Shown: positions 24,806-37,144 of the stretch, piece by piece
Position numbering within the stretch: the stretch's first letter is position 1
Layout: every line of letters starts with the position of its first letter
The notes under the pieces: generated by a model
The model's input: the letters and a program-made list of their open reading frames with translations, nothing else
Database searches by the model: none
What the model was told of the DNA's origin: nothing
NCBI RefSeq assembly: GCF_022376445.1
Contig: NW_025955057.1
Coordinates: 62,001-126,000, forward strand
Origin: Fomitopsis serialis
Lineage: Eukaryota > Basidiomycota > Agaricomycetes > Polyporales > Fomitopsidaceae
DNA length: 64,000 nt
Reading direction: 5' to 3'
Program-made: the position numbers and the translations under genes

Positions 24806-24986
24806 TTGGGTGTGTTAGTGCAAGTTGTGTTGTCTGGGAGTCTGAAATTTGGAACTCAGCTACTGATAGCATAGTAAAGGTTACTTATCTTTGGTTATCT
24901 GGTGCTCAAACAGTCACATGCACTGTGGGAAACCCTGCCACATTGGGCTCCATGCTAAGTGTTACATCCTCTCCAGTCATAAGAAC

Positions 24987-25420
24987 ACTTGCTGGGGAGT
25001 GGGCCATGCATGGCAATACAATATCAGTTGTATTGTCTGTGTAGTTTGTCTTCTGGCTCATGAAATCATTGCTTGAATCTCACTTACCAAATGCATTGAT
25101 ATATACTAGTCTGTGACACTCAATTCTATGCTTTACCAGACCAAACTGTTGTCAAGCTGTGACAATAACATTAACCTTGCACAAGGAGTATCATTATAGT
25201 TATGTGGCTCAGTCCATAATACTTACAGTGATATTGTAAGGGCACTGTATTCTGAATGTTAAGTATCCTAGAGAATCCATAATGTGCATACTTCTTTTCC
25301 AGAAAACTTTGTTGATCCTTGATAGCTATGCCAATATTGCCATACAGCCTTTACCCAATGACATGTGTGGTTGTACCATTGTTCTTGCCCAGCTGCAGCT
25401 GAGCTGTCCTGTGTTATCAT
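24987..25420 (+). repeat. Dispersed repeat B beginning ACTTGCTGGGGAG (copy 1)
   Basis: Starts with the terminal motif at 24987. It is then similar to 53510-53910 and 51543-51930 through shared blocks such as CTGTGACAATAA, GTATCCTAGAGAATCCATAATG and TGTTCTTGCCCA. The left neighbour differs at every copy, so the motif is the true end of the repeat. Confidence 0.6.
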
Positions 25421-25881
25421 GTCTGGAATATTATGTGCTGTCTCAAAGCACTGAATAATAATACTACTTCCAAACTGGCAGGCTTTTGTATCATGGAAAT
25501 TTGATAGGGAGTGACAATTAACTCAATAATGACAATGCTCAGAGTTTATTATATCCTGTGAACTGAGTAGGTCATATACTTCCCTACAGATTGATACTAC
25601 ATTGGCCCAGACCTCCTCATGTTACAGTTTGTTTAGATCAGCTATGCTGAGTCTGTTACACTCATGATACCTCTTCATGAACTGTGGCTCAGCTGTGGAA
25701 AAACAGTAAGTCACATGCACCATGTGTAGCTGCAATATTCTAGATGAGATACACCCAAGGCACTCTTGACTACTATCAGCACTTCAGCCACAGTCACGTG
25801 CAGGACGGATAAGTACCAGCAATGTATCAATATGGGCATCACATCTTGATTAGGGTATGGATATGTCACCGTAAGTCATGT

Positions 25882-26780
25882 ACTTGCTGGGGAGAGGGCC
25901 ATAGCTGGCAGTACAATCCCTTTGGTAGGATACATGTCAATTTATGAACAACTTCATGCTGCCCACATCAGAAGTCATGCTTGGCAAGACTGCTAGTATA
26001 TTGTCTATGCATAGAGTACTGACGTATCTTCCACATTTTGCACTTCAGAGTAGCCTGCTAATTTATTAGGTTGTTGTAATATGAGGATCATAGCTTGCAA
26101 TCATGAGCAACAGACATTATGGATCTGTTTCTTACTTGGTAAATTGCCAAGTTGCTTATCAACATGATCTGAATACTAATGAGCAGTGTTACTGGTTTGT
26201 ATTGATAGTAACATAGAGCAAATAGATTGGGAATGTTGCAAATAAGTAAGGAGATCCTCTAGATCAACTAGAACTCAGGGAAGGGGAATCTGGGGGGTTG
26301 ACTACAGTAACCACTACTCAGTTGGGACTTGCTGTCAGTGCTGTTGTACAAGTATTAGCCCTTGATCAGAGAAATTCTGACACCAAAGGATGTCTTTCAG
26401 TAGATTGTTAACAGTACTTCCCCAAGTCCAAACCAATCAACAGTGGAGGATGGAACCAATATACAGAGGAGAAGTATACCAGTAAGGAATTCTGAAAAAG
26501 GCCTGTCAAGAATTGATGTGTTATACAAGGAATACAACCAAAGAATGTGCAGTTTGCTCTCACCATAAGTGAACAGTTACCAGACACTGACCAGTAGTAC
26601 AAAGCCATACTAAGGTATGTTACTGGAATGGAGCTCAGCTCCTGAGTCAATAGTAATGGGCTCATGTAGTACAATGTGAAGCAATGTATCACCATAGTAA
26701 GTGCCATCAAGACTGATAGAGTCATGGGCAGGATTGATCACTGATGAATTGAAGGTACACTGGCATAAGAGTACAGAAGT
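25882..26780 (+). repeat. Dispersed repeat R1, copy 1
   Basis: About 899 bp, near-identical to 55526-56424 in the same orientation (few substitutions by eye). It begins with the ACTTGCTGGGGAG motif and ends at GTACAGAAGT. This is much higher identity than other repeats in the block, so the duplication is recent. No recognised protein. Confidence 0.8.
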
Positions 26781-27538
26781 CTGGTGGCTCATAAATTGCA
26801 GATAAATCAGAGGATATTCAAAGAGCACTATGGCATGTTGATGAGGGCTGTGATGTTGACGCCATATTACCATATATGGAAGGTAAGTCATATCACCATG
26901 TACAAGCATCAAATTAGCCAACCCTTGCCCATTCTGGGCTATGTTGTGGCACCATAAGGCATTTTGGGATGTCTGACACACATGGCTATACTGCATGGGT
27001 CATGTGCTCCATATCTAGGGTGAAAATGAGCAGTTTGAATTCTGCAAAGTCACTTGTGATTTTTTGTATTTTGCATTTTCTGGCCTAACTGTCCATTACT
27101 GGGGCCCAACAAAATTACTACAGGCTCTATGAAACATGGGTTACAAGTTGACTACATAATCACCATATCCATTTGTGGGTGCTTACTGTTACAAAAAGCC
27201 ATTGATTGTATTGAAGCCCAGTGCTGCTGGTGAGGTCACATGCCATGTTCACCACTTTCCATATTGGGCTCCAAGCTAGACATTACAGGAGCCCCAAGTC
27301 CATGGGGAATTGTCAGCCACAGCACTTGTTTGGGTGTGTTGGTGCAAGTCACATTGTCTGGGAGTCTGATATTTGAAACTCAGCTAATGTGAGCATAGTA
27401 AGTGTTACTTATCTCTGCTTATCTGGTGCTCAAACAGTCACGTGCACTGTGGGAAAACCTGCCACATTGGGCTCCATGCTAAGTGTTACATCCCCTCCAG
27501 TCATAAGAACAATTCCTTTGTACCTCAGGGATCATAAT
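26779..27538 (+). repeat. Dispersed repeat R2, copy 1
   Basis: About 760 bp, similar to 54433-55195. Begins GTCTGGTGG and ends GTACCTCAGGGAT..TAAT. Its 3' third is also shared with 24810-24986 and, more distantly, with 34400-34600 and 61010-61214. Abuts R1 directly here. Confidence 0.75.
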
Positions 27539-29100
27539 TCCTTCATAACTCAGGGATGTCAGTTGGTGCGGGACATTGGAGCCAATGGCTTGATCTCCCA
27601 ATTGCACGGACACGGAAGATGGTTGAACTTGTACATGACCTCAAGATCCCTGGATGACAGTGTGAGAGCTTTGGGTCTGCTCCCCAGCCTGAGTCTTATA
27701 CCCTATCTCAGATGCATGAATTAAGAGATCTGATTGGGCTCACCTTTTTTGCCTGCATAGCAAGATCATGTATCATGATACACACACAGACATGGATGGG
27801 TTTCCCTGCCATGTACTATCCTCACCCTGATACCAGGGAGTTGTACCCAGGGTTGGAATACATGAGTAGGCATGTGGCACTGCTGCATGCATCTTCATTG
27901 CATAAGAACAGCTTGATTGAACAACACCCAGGGCCTTAGTCTCCCCCTTGATGTTGGTCTCATCACAGCTGACAGACATACATGAGAGATCATGATGTCT
28001 GTAAAATGGAGCATGGGGGGGACATACACATCTATAATCCAGATTCAAATGAGCTGTGGAATCATTGAAGGCAGCATGCACACCCAGAGGTCTTTGTGGT
28101 GCCTTTTGAAGTTGATTTCAACCCAGTCCTTGAACTTTTGCAAAAGCTCAGGAAGATACCATAGCATGGATGACATGAGCCTCAGGTATGCATACACATA
28201 GCAACTCACCTGTTGTATTCTTTCGTTACTCCCTCATTCACTCCAGCAGCAATCTTGTCCATCTATCAAGGACAACACTATCATTCAACTCTAGAGATCC
28301 TTCATTACAGTGGTCGACATGGCCCTCTGCAATGGGCTGCCACCAATGCACACCTTGCCGGTGCTGTAGACCTCCTGGATCTTGCTGTAGCTGACAGTGT
28401 ACCCTTGAGGGGCCCCTTTGTGCTTGCACATTGTGGGAGGTCCAGGCATGCCGGTTATAAAGATGATGAGTAAAACTGAGCTGGATTTGCTGGCCCACAG
28501 AGCCTTATTTGTGGTTGGGCTGAGCCACACCTTTGGCCACTCTTACTTGATTGGCGCCAATGTGGGCACCCATTGTGGACCTTGTGCTACCTTGCAACCT
28601 ACAAGTTCAGAGCTTTTGATGTCACTTGGGCTTTAGGTGAGAGTTCTCACTTGTCAATCAAACATTTCACATCACAAATATGAAGGCCACATGCCTGATG
28701 GAGGAATGAGGTTAAACACAAACTCTCAGTACCCTCAGGGTACAGGTCAGCACTATTATTGTACAACAATTGAGGTCATGGATTGGTATGCAACCACGAG
28801 TGCTCACCACATATCATACAGGACAGACTGATGTTGGTAAAGAACTCAGAACATCACTCTTGTACTGAGAAGGGCTATGAGGCAGAGAGAGAAGGAACAC
28901 AGGAGAGAAAATGATCACAAGAGAGAAAAATACAGTGTCATTGCTCCCTGGCTCTAACTATCCTTTTCCCCTTTCAGTCATTGACAGACTCATCAGCCAA
29001 TCACTTCAACAGGGAGGTTGTATATTCTGTGTATGTCAAAGCTATGTGTCCCCATTGACATGACCAAAAAGAACACAAAAGCCACACAAAAACCCAACCG

Positions 29101-29635
29101 TGAGGTCAAGCAGTGGTATGCGAGGCCTCTGCGTCTATGAGATGTACGGGGGACTGTACAGTGGTCTAGGTAAGAAGGAGGAGGACGGACAAGACTCCAA
29201 ACAACACGTGAGAGCTTCGAAGATGTCGAAGACTGTTCGAAGACGAGGGCTAAGCCTCAAAGGTAGGAGGTAGGTTCTCGACAGACATGTCGGGCAAAAG
29301 GTAACAAGGGAGGCGAGCGACAGCAGTAGAAGAAGTGTAGAGCCTCTCGGGGCAACTACGAGCGGACGAGCGTACTGGTGAACTGACTGACTTGCTGACT
29401 GGCTGACTTCGAACATGTACGAGCTGACTGACGAACTTCTGACTTGCGAACGGACTGACTGACGAACCTTGCCGGCGCGAGGTGAGTTTGAGAGGGTAAG
29501 GGGGTCTCTGAGATTTGGAGGGAACAAGTCAAGGTATATACAGGAAAATACGGTCCGAAGACCAAGAGAGCCAAGGAATTCCAAGAAATGATGAAGGAGA
29601 GTGATAAGAAAAACAACCAATCAGAGAATGTCACA
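29101..29635 (-). repeat. LTR-like sequence at the edge of a CpG-rich insertion
   Basis: Read on the minus strand it starts TGTGACATTCTC at 29635 and contains a TGTATATACC TATA-like motif about 100 nt in. The plus strand starts TGAGG at 29101, exactly where CpG-depleted DNA gives way to CpG-rich DNA. It contains a simple GACTGACTTGC/GACTGACG repeat at about 29384-29466. No target-site duplication was found. Confidence 0.4.
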
Positions 29636-29800
29636 ACGCTCGACCCGGACCTACTAACACATGAGAGAACACAACTCGGCCTTCCGTGGCTTCCGAACAG
29701 CGGGCGACCATCCCCGAACGGCGAAGGTCATAACCGGAGCCGGGGACAGTCCTCAAAGATATGAGACATCCGCGGGAGGTCGCCTGACTTACACGAACAT

Positions 29801-30505
29801 GCCGCATCTCGACCCAACTTCCGAAGTGTATGCTGCCCGCTACTATTGCCTCCTTGAGGTCCTCAAAGCCGAGGGACTTGTTGAGCCGCGATACGATGCC
29901 AACAGTCCTGGAGAGTGGCTGGCTTGGGCCCACGGAGTCTGTTGGATGATCATACGTGCATCCAAACCTAGACTATCCTCCGAACCATCAAACCGACCTT
30001 CGAACAGCACTTCTTGTTCGAGTCTCGCAGCCGGGCCATCCTGCTAGCGAACGACACACTTCCTGCTCCTAGGTCGTTCCCCGAGATCGACGAGTTGATG
30101 TGTTACCTTGACAAGGTCTTCCACCGCGATGGCAACCAGGGGGACATCCTAGGTTTGGCCTATCCTACGATTGCCTGGTCCGAGACCTTGGTGCTGCTCG
30201 AACAGGTCAACCAGGCTGAGTGTCGTCCTCTCGCGAACCCGCAGTATCAGCGCGAGTCGTTGATCCTTTCCGACTTCTGCCAACTGCCCGACAACCTCGA
30301 GTCCATGGGTCGAGTGATTCACAACATCGCAGTCGACCAGTGCCGCATGCACGGCACCCTTGTCGGATTGCTCGAAAGCCTGCTCGAGCGCGTCAACACT
30401 GACCGTGGCTTCGACACCGGTCCGTCTGTTTGTAGGGGTAGGGGTGGTGGTCATGGGTGTGGGAGTCGAGGGCACAGGCACGAGAGTTGCCGAGGCCATC
30501 ACTAG
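29801..30505 (+). CDS. Orphan gene, paralogue 1
   Basis: Unrecognised family. Exon 1 from 29801 reads MPHLDPTSEVYAARYYCLL, then EPRYD ... EWLAWAHGVCWMII. After a frame change near 29950 (intron or indel) it continues TILRTIKPTFEQHFLFESRS, then DTLPAPRSFPEIDELMCYLD and KVFHR. The C-terminus is Gly/Arg/His-rich (RGRGGGHGCGSRGHRHESC). The same architecture recurs at 31175-31971. It lies in a CpG-rich segment inside a CpG-depleted block. Splicing is uncertain. Confidence 0.45.
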
Positions 30506-31174
30506 TTTGTTGGACCTAGCTGTGTACTTGCCTGTTGTGGTGATTGCGAGTCCCCGGTGCGTGGACGACACGGAAGGGAATTCTAGGTATCAGTGAAAAC
30601 GATCGGTGGGGGCCGTTGGTATGAGTTGACAGTTGGCGGAGGGAGCGAGCGAGGTCTGTGGTACCTCGCGGAGGAAAGGGGTAAATGGAGAGATGCAGCG
30701 CACACTTCGCCCGTGCTGTCCTTTGGTGAAAACTGCCCCTCCTAAGCCGACTTACTCGATAATCTTCCTTCCGACACTCCTAAACTGAACCTTCCTCGAT
30801 CCTGAGCCTGAGCCTAACCTTTGCGACTTTCCTTAGCCTGAGCGTGAGCCTGAGACGAAACCTAAAGCCTGAGATTGCCCGGTGCAACCTAGATACGAAG
30901 TCCTCAGAGGTAGTGGTAGGTAACTCCCCCTCCTCCCCTCCGTCCCCCTTTCTAAGTCTCCTCCCGCCACCGTTTTCCCACGTCCTAACCTCGCTGGCAC
31001 CCGTTCCTCTCCTCTCCCGTTCCTTCCACACCCGCCGTGTCTCCTTCCGACCCCTCGCTGTACCCTTCTCCAGCTCCTTCCGCTCCCTCTGCCTCCTTCC
31101 GACGCCTCGCCGTACCCTCCTCCAGCTCCTTCCACTCCCTCCGCCTAGCTCTCAGTGTTCCCCACCATCTGCAA
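30506..31174. other. Intergenic region with CCTGAGC repeats and pyrimidine-rich promoter of paralogue 2
   Basis: A cluster of CCTGAGC/CCTGAGCGTGAGC repeats lies at about 30800-30875. A strongly pyrimidine-rich stretch follows at 30930-31145. Within it a 52-bp unit (CTCCTTCCGAC...) is tandemly doubled, at 31041-31092 and 31093-31144. Long CT tracts just upstream of start codons are common in fungal promoters. Confidence 0.5.
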
Positions 31175-31971
31175 TGCCTGCCGATGCTCCCCTGAAGCCG
31201 TCCACCATCGTCTTCACCACCCGGTTCTACCGCCTCATCAATCTTCTCCGCGACAAACATGTAGTGGAGCCTTGCCTGAACCCTGATAGCGACCACGAAT
31301 GGCTTGCCTGGGCCCACGGAGCTCAGTGGTTAATTGTGCGTCTTTTCCTTCGTCCTGATTCCCGATCGCCCCTCTAAGCAGCCGTCCTCCCCCCGCAGTG
31401 AATGCTCTTTGACTCTCGTTCCCGTGCGGTAGCCCACGGCGATGCTTCCCTTCCGCTCATCCGCCGCTATCCTGACGTGCAGGAGCTGATCGAGTACCTC
31501 GACCAAGTCTTCCTCACTCTTCCGTCGCAGCATAGCTACGTGGGCAAACCCTTCCCTTTGATTGCCTGGGCCCCAAATCAGGTCACCGCCGAGCAGGCCG
31601 ATGCCAAGATTGGTCGTCCCCTCCTTCCAGTTCGCTACTTGGAGCGTCCCTTACAGCTCTCATCCTACCGTGCTTCTTCCGACAGCCTCAACAGCCTCCT
31701 TACTCGGTTCCAGGGCCTCCTTGATGAGTGCCGCACCACTAACCGCAACACTCGTTCACAAGCTGTTCGTATCGCCCGACTCGGCCTGAATATGGTCGAG
31801 GGTGGTGTCCACGACTTGCACACCCGCCTGTCGGAGGGAGTCTACGTCCCAGACAGTTACTCCGGGGTACCTCACCGCCTGTGGTTCGCGCCTGTTAGGG
31901 ATGTCGATGATCTGGAGGAAGGAGAGGATGAGGATGCCATGGGGGAGGAGCCTGTTGTCCATGTACTGTAG
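31175..31971 (+). CDS. Orphan gene, paralogue 2
   Basis: Unrecognised family. Exon 1 from 31175 (MPADAPLKPSTIVFTTRFYR) contains EWLAWAHGAQWLIV, matching paralogue 1. A probable intron starts GTGCGT at about 31335 and ends CCCGCAG at about 31400. The second part (from 31402, MLFDSRSRAV ... LPLIRRYPDVQELIEYLDQ) ends in an acidic tail, DVDDLEEGEDEDAMGEE. With the obvious acceptor, a TGA precedes ATG at 31402, so either the splice differs or the gene is now two parts. Confidence 0.5.
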
Positions 31972-32273
31972 CCGTCTTCCTCCCGTGTGTTCTTCTATTG
32001 GTTGTCCTTCCGCCGAGTCGTCCTTCCGCCAATGGATGTCGCTTCACTCCGCATTGCCTGGGCCTGAGTGTGTGTGTCGTTCCGGGGTCGTACCGCTGCT
32101 CCCATGTGGGCCTTCCCCACACCGTAGTCCTACCAATGTAGTGACTCTTCTAAACCGCATAACTTCGCCACTAAGGGTTCTGAACACAGACACTTGAGCT
32201 TTGAACATCGTGCGGTTCCCTCGAATGGATGAGTAGTGCGTCGACTGTACTGACTTAGTATACCGCTGTATCA

Positions 32274-33468
32274 ACCGTAAGTTGCATTATCGGTGGGTAG
32301 GTGAGCTAGGGGCTCATCACCGTAGTTCGAATTTGGCCAACTATTGCCCTCATACTGAACCACTACTGTATTGAATCTTGCCATGTCTGTTCCACACACC
32401 AGTTTGGCTTTGACAGTGTCATGTTCAAATTGAGTGTTGGTAAGAGGAATTGTCATGAACTTGAAGTTATGGAAGACATCCAGATACAAGAACAGTAGGT
32501 ATGTGCTTGCCATGTCAAGCACTGTCAGGGTAGGGTGATGGCCAAGTTTGAGCAAGTATATGTATTGATTCAAGGCTTTGGTCAACCTGCAAGCATTGTG
32601 TTTGTCTGTGATTGACTGGATCAGTTGCTGGACTACTGAGGGTTGCTTGGGCATCATGGGATGGTGTGGGTGGACTTCTGGAGGGACACAAGAGTCTTCA
32701 GCATTGCTAGAGTCCTCTCAAAGCCTCTGGCAAAGTGTCCAAAACATTGATATTTCTTCCTGGCAGTCTGTCCACTTGACCATCTGTGGATGATTGGATA
32801 CCTGCCAAGCTTTCCTTGTGCAGTTGATGTGCAAGTGTTTGAATATTTTGGTACTGTAGTTGTCCGTTGTACCAAGGTTTCAAATAGAGTCAATATAGTG
32901 GTGTAAGGAATGGAACTTGGGGATGTCAAGGTGCTCCCAGATACCAACAGTCTTCAAGATAGACTTGTTCTTGTGGTAAGTCTACAATGTGTCATTAATG
33001 TATGACAGGGTCGTCTCATTGTGAGTTGGATACTGTACTATATAAATGAAATCAAGCAGTGTGTGGAAGGTGCAAATGACAGTGTTAGGGACCTGACCTA
33101 CAAGGCACCCCAGAAGGATGCAAGCCATATCTTTGCACTCACTTCCAGATACCTGTGAGAGGGCAGAAATCCTGTTCTTGAAGTGTTGGGTTCCATACAC
33201 GGGCAGAAGACACTGAATGTGCACATCAAGTTCCTTCTCATCCATAAGTCAAGCTGGTGGAGGACATTGGGGGTGATGCACATGTGGATGTTGGTAAAGG
33301 GTAGGTCTTTCCAAAATGGCTCAATAATGTAGCCAGAGATGTTGAACTCCTTGCACACATTGAAGAATGGTGTCAAGCCCTTCACACCTTTCACCTTCAC
33401 CTTGCATAAACTGTTGAGTGTCCAGAGCTGGTGTCATGGAGTCCTTGGTGCATCTTCTCCAAGGGCAG
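32274..33468 (-). pseudogene. Decayed Plavaka transposase fragment
   Basis: Matches the central part of the intact transposase at 9785-11504 in order: EFNISGYIIEPFWKDLPFTN, HMCITPNVLHQLD, YGTQHFKNRISALSQVSGSE, ACILLGCLVGQVPN, LLDFIYIVQYPTHNETTL, EHLDIPKFHSL, GTTDNY and MARFNTVVVQYEG. Several frameshifts are needed, and the N-terminal and C-terminal exons are missing. It is CpG-depleted, unlike the intact copy, and lacks the 57-nt duplication. Its 5' side is cut at 33468 by the ACTTGCTGGGGAG repeat end. Confidence 0.85.
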
Positions 33469-33524
33469 ACTTGCTGGGGAGTGGGCCATGCATGGCAATA
33501 CAATCCCAGTTGGATTGTCTATGT
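33469..33524 (+). repeat. ACTTGCTGGGGAG terminal sequence (copy at Plavaka breakpoint)
   Basis: Terminal ~56 bp of repeat B only, lying exactly between the decayed Plavaka fragment and the LTR-like repeat at 33536. Confidence 0.55.
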
Positions 33525-33535
33525 CAAAAAAATCA

Positions 33536-34600
33536 GATAATATTAGAAATGGCCCAGGCAATGTGATTGAAGCTGTCTATGCCATCATTTTGACATCAGA
33601 TAAGATACCATCCTCAATAACCTGGTAAGATGGTTGCTGTGGCCCCAGTGAGCTGATTTATATAGCTTGCTACACCACTCTAGGAACTACTCATGTAGTG
33701 GACATCCCCATAAGATGATAGTGTAAGTACAGATGTATGTATGTATACCCTGTATGTGTCTATGTTCAAGAGAAAGCCAGTGGCTGGATAATTGCCATAT
33801 GGAGTATGTGACCTTCCCAAAGAAAAATCCAGCACAAACAATTCAGCACAAACAGGGGCATGTAGGGCCCAGAAAATGCAGAAAATCTATGAAATATATA
33901 GAACATCAAATACAAGTGTATGATTGCTTTGAGCTGCAATGGTCACTGTTACATTGTATACAAGGGCCATATTATGGCAAAAGATACTCAGATTACCCAT
34001 TATAGTCCTTATTACCTGTACTATAGAAGCTACTGAGTGGTCCACAGTGTCTCAACCACACATATACATTACAGTGTACACATAGCCCATATTTGAGTCA
34101 TGAACAATCACTTTGAATCTGCAGAGGCACTTGTGCATTTTTTGTTTTGCATTTCCTGGGTTAGCCAGCCACTGTATGCACTCAGAAGAATTTTTGTATA
34201 CTCTCTGGATGAAGGGCTATCAGATGAGCATTCTATGTATACTGTGATTTGTTATTAACTGGGACTACAAGTGGTCTACAATGTGTGAGCGCTTGCAGGC
34301 TGATGTTCACCAGTTTCCTTATTGGGGGAACTGCTAAGGTGTTTCATGGGCCTCATATCCATAACAGAGTGCTTAACCACTGCATTTGTTTGTTTCTGTT
34401 GGTGCAAGTTGTGTCATCTGGGAGTCTGAAATTTCAGACTCAGATAAGCAGCCCCTACTAATGGTTACTTATCTCTGTGTATCGGGGTGGCTGCAAGTCA
34501 CGTGCACTGTGGGAACAAACTGCCATTCCGGAGGAATCACTAAGGCATTTCATGGTGGTCCATCATGAGAACAATACCCTCATACCTCAGGGATCATAAT
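33536..34600 (+). repeat. LTR-like repeat C, copy 1
   Basis: About 1.07 kb, in direct repeat with 60134-61214. Contains CAGTGAGCTGATTTATATAG here and CAGTGAGCTTATATAAGCC in the other copy, a TATA-like motif. Ends ACCTCAGGGATCATAAT, the same end as repeat R2. Possibly solo LTRs of one family (inference), but no coding region is attached. Confidence 0.55.
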
Positions 34601-34949
34601 CACGCTGTCAGAGCCTCAACAAAAGTTCAACTGCCCATTTAGGACTGCATTTTCATCACTGATACTGACATTGCAGGTGAGAGCTGCACCCAGTCCTCAC
34701 AAAACTTGCACATACCCTTGACATACCCTTACCCTTGTGAAGGGTACCATACCCTTGAGGGTAAGGGTAAGGGGGCAGCAGGAGAACATTGATGTCAGGG
34801 CAAATGTGAAAAGGAATAGTGGTGTGAAAAGGAGTGGTGGTACACTGTAGCAGCCAGTTCAAATCCACTGTTACGACAATGTCCGTTTCATTTTATTTTA
34901 CTTCGTCAACTTGTACTATACTAATGTGAGTGCAACCTCACACGAGCAC

Positions 34950-37072
34950 TAGTGCATTGCAGGGGTTCGGGTAACCCACGAGGGTCGCGGGTAGGGGTAC
35001 TCGCGGGTAGGGGTCCGGGTAGTGATTTCTGTACCCGCATACCTGCCCTGCAGTCGTGCGGGTATTGCCAAAAGCGGCAACCCTGCGAGCGCCCAAACTC
35101 GCGGGGATGCCCCGGTTCCCCCGGCCTGTCTCTCTCCATCCACCAGGTCGACTCGTGCACGGCCTCAAGTGCCGCAACATGGTGTACGCGCACGGCGAGC
35201 TCCCATGGCATAGGCCCTCGCGCAGACGAAGCCGATGAACACCATGGGCCTGGCCGCTGCCACGAACAGATGCAGACGTGCCGTGTGGACGACGAACGGA
35301 CAGCAGGTGTACATGAGGAGTGGACGGGCAAGGGCGAGGGTGAGGGCGAGGGCTAGGGTAACAGCGAGGGTGACAGCGAAGGCCAGGTGAGTCCAGGCAG
35401 GCGCAAGTGGGCTTGCTAACAGGAAGTACAGGACGCGGTGATGTGCCGCATGACACGCACAACAACCGCGAGCACGCAGGGCCAATGCCCTGCGTGCAGG
35501 CACGGCCGACGAACAAGTAGCGGGCAGAAGAGCGAGCAGGCGGCAGGACACGCTGACCGCGAGCGCGCTGGGCAAATGCCCAGCACGCAATCACCGTGAC
35601 GGCCGACGAACGCGCGCAAAGCGGGCGGGTGGGCGGGCGAACCGGGTGACGGAAGACCAGGCGTGGACGAGCAATGCACCGGTCATGCAAGCGAGCGGAG
35701 GGTGGGAGAGCGGGTGGACGAGCAGGGTGGACGAGCAGGCGGGAGAGTGGGCGGGAGAGCGGGCGGGGACAGTGCAGGGGCAGAAGCAGTGCACACGCGG
35801 GCGACGAGTGCGCACGGCAAACACCCCACACGCAGACGCAGTCGACCAACGCACCACAAACCCGGGCGCAGCGACGACCAGACGGCAGGCGTGGATGACG
35901 AGTGGAGTGCGAGGAAGGGTGGTTGGCTGGCGGGGACGGGCGAGAGCGTGGCGAGGGCGAGGGCGAGGGCGAGGGTCTGCAGGTGTGAGGGCAAGGGCAA
36001 GGGTCTGCAGGTACGTGCAGACACACGCGAGCAACCTCACTAACCGCAGGCACAGGAGGCGGCCACCGGCGACGTGCGTGACGACTGCGAGCACGCAGGG
36101 CCAATGCCCTGCGTGTAGGCACGGCAGACGAACGCGAGGATGGGCGACAGCACACATTGACCGCGAGGGCGTTGGGCACACATGCACGGCCGGAGAACGG
36201 GCAGGGGTTGCGGACAGCCAGGCGGGAGAGCGGACAGACGACCGGCGACCGCACTCACGTCAATTGCGAAGCGGACGAGCGGGTAGACGAGCGGGCGAGT
36301 GCATGGGTGAGTGAATGGACGAGCGTGCGGGCAGATGGGCACAGGGTGTAACGGGTGGACCGACACCAGGGCGCGTTGTCGTGCAGCACGACACCCACGG
36401 TGACCGTGAACGCACAGGGCGAATGCCCAGCACGCAAGCACAGCCGGCAAGTGGATCGTGCGCGGTTGCGCGACGACGCACGGCACGCAAGCACAGCTGA
36501 TGGACGAACCATGTGCGCGTGAGCGAGAGACGTGAGATGGTGACGGAGGGCAGGGCGAGGGTGTGCGCAACACACGCCGACTGCGAGCGCGTAGGGCCAG
36601 CACCCTGTGCAAATGCAGCCAACGAGTGCACCGCGGATACGGGCACAGCCGCAAGCAGGTGGGAGCGCGTACGGACGGCGCATGCAGACAGGAAGGGTCC
36701 GGACGGGGGCGAGCGGACACTCCCGTCTGCGAGCGAAGGGGTGGGGTGAGCTGATGGAGGGAACACATGAGCACGAGCGCGAGTGCGGGGGACTGCGAGC
36801 ACAGAGGATGGCAAGTGGGGAGAACAGCGACAGCGGAGGGTGTGTCCGTGACATACCCACTCACTCGCTCGCCTGCACGACTGCCTCTCGTGTTCTTGTC
36901 CACTCGCCCACTCGCCCACTCGCCCACCCATCCGCTCACCGACCCGCCTACCGGCCCACAGACCCGCCATACCCGCACGTGACCCGTACCCGCACAGCGG
37001 GTCTGGTACCCGGGCAGGTACGGGTACGGGTAAGCCCCTGGACACCCGGGGGTTTACCCCTGCAATTCACTA
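34950..37072. mobile_element. Non-autonomous hAT element with 8-bp target-site duplication
   Basis: Ends are inverted repeats starting TAGTGCATTGCAGGGGT at 34950, with inverse ending at 37072 (one mismatch in the first ten bases). Flanks are ACGAGCAC (34942-34949) and ACAAGCAC (37073-37080), an 8-bp target duplication differing at one position, as expected for hAT. The interior is CpG-rich low-complexity DNA with repeats of GGGTACGGGT near both ends and many copies of the 11-bp-arm CAAT hairpin (35472-35497 perfect, 36091-36116 near-perfect). It encodes no transposase. The ~440-codon open frames here are composition artefacts. The intact hAT gene at 12.6-15.8 kb could act in trans, but I saw no shared ends to prove it. 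Confidence 0.8.
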
Positions 37073-37144
37073 ACAAGCACGCACCCTCGGCATCCAGCTC
37101 GCTCTGTACCCGGTCCGGTTCAACCCGGACTATCACATGTACTC

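Larger units (their letters stand above)
21751..29100. repeat. CpG-depleted, AT-rich transposon graveyard (block 1)
   Basis: Abrupt change at 21750 from CpG-rich to AT-rich DNA dense in TG and CA dinucleotides. I count only three CpG in 24001-24960. No intact gene is recognisable, and ORFs are short and broken. It contains several dispersed repeats listed separately. The pattern is what long-term deamination of methylated CpG leaves in transposon DNA (known for methylated fungal and animal repeats). It ends sharply at 29100. Confidence 0.75.

Noticed and set aside
34938..36978. Very long open frames (over 300-400 codons) on the minus strand in the GC-rich block
   Set aside because: They consist of repeat-derived Arg/Pro/Ser/Ala strings, overlap each other in several frames and lie inside the non-autonomous hAT element. 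GC-rich DNA rarely contains stop codons.
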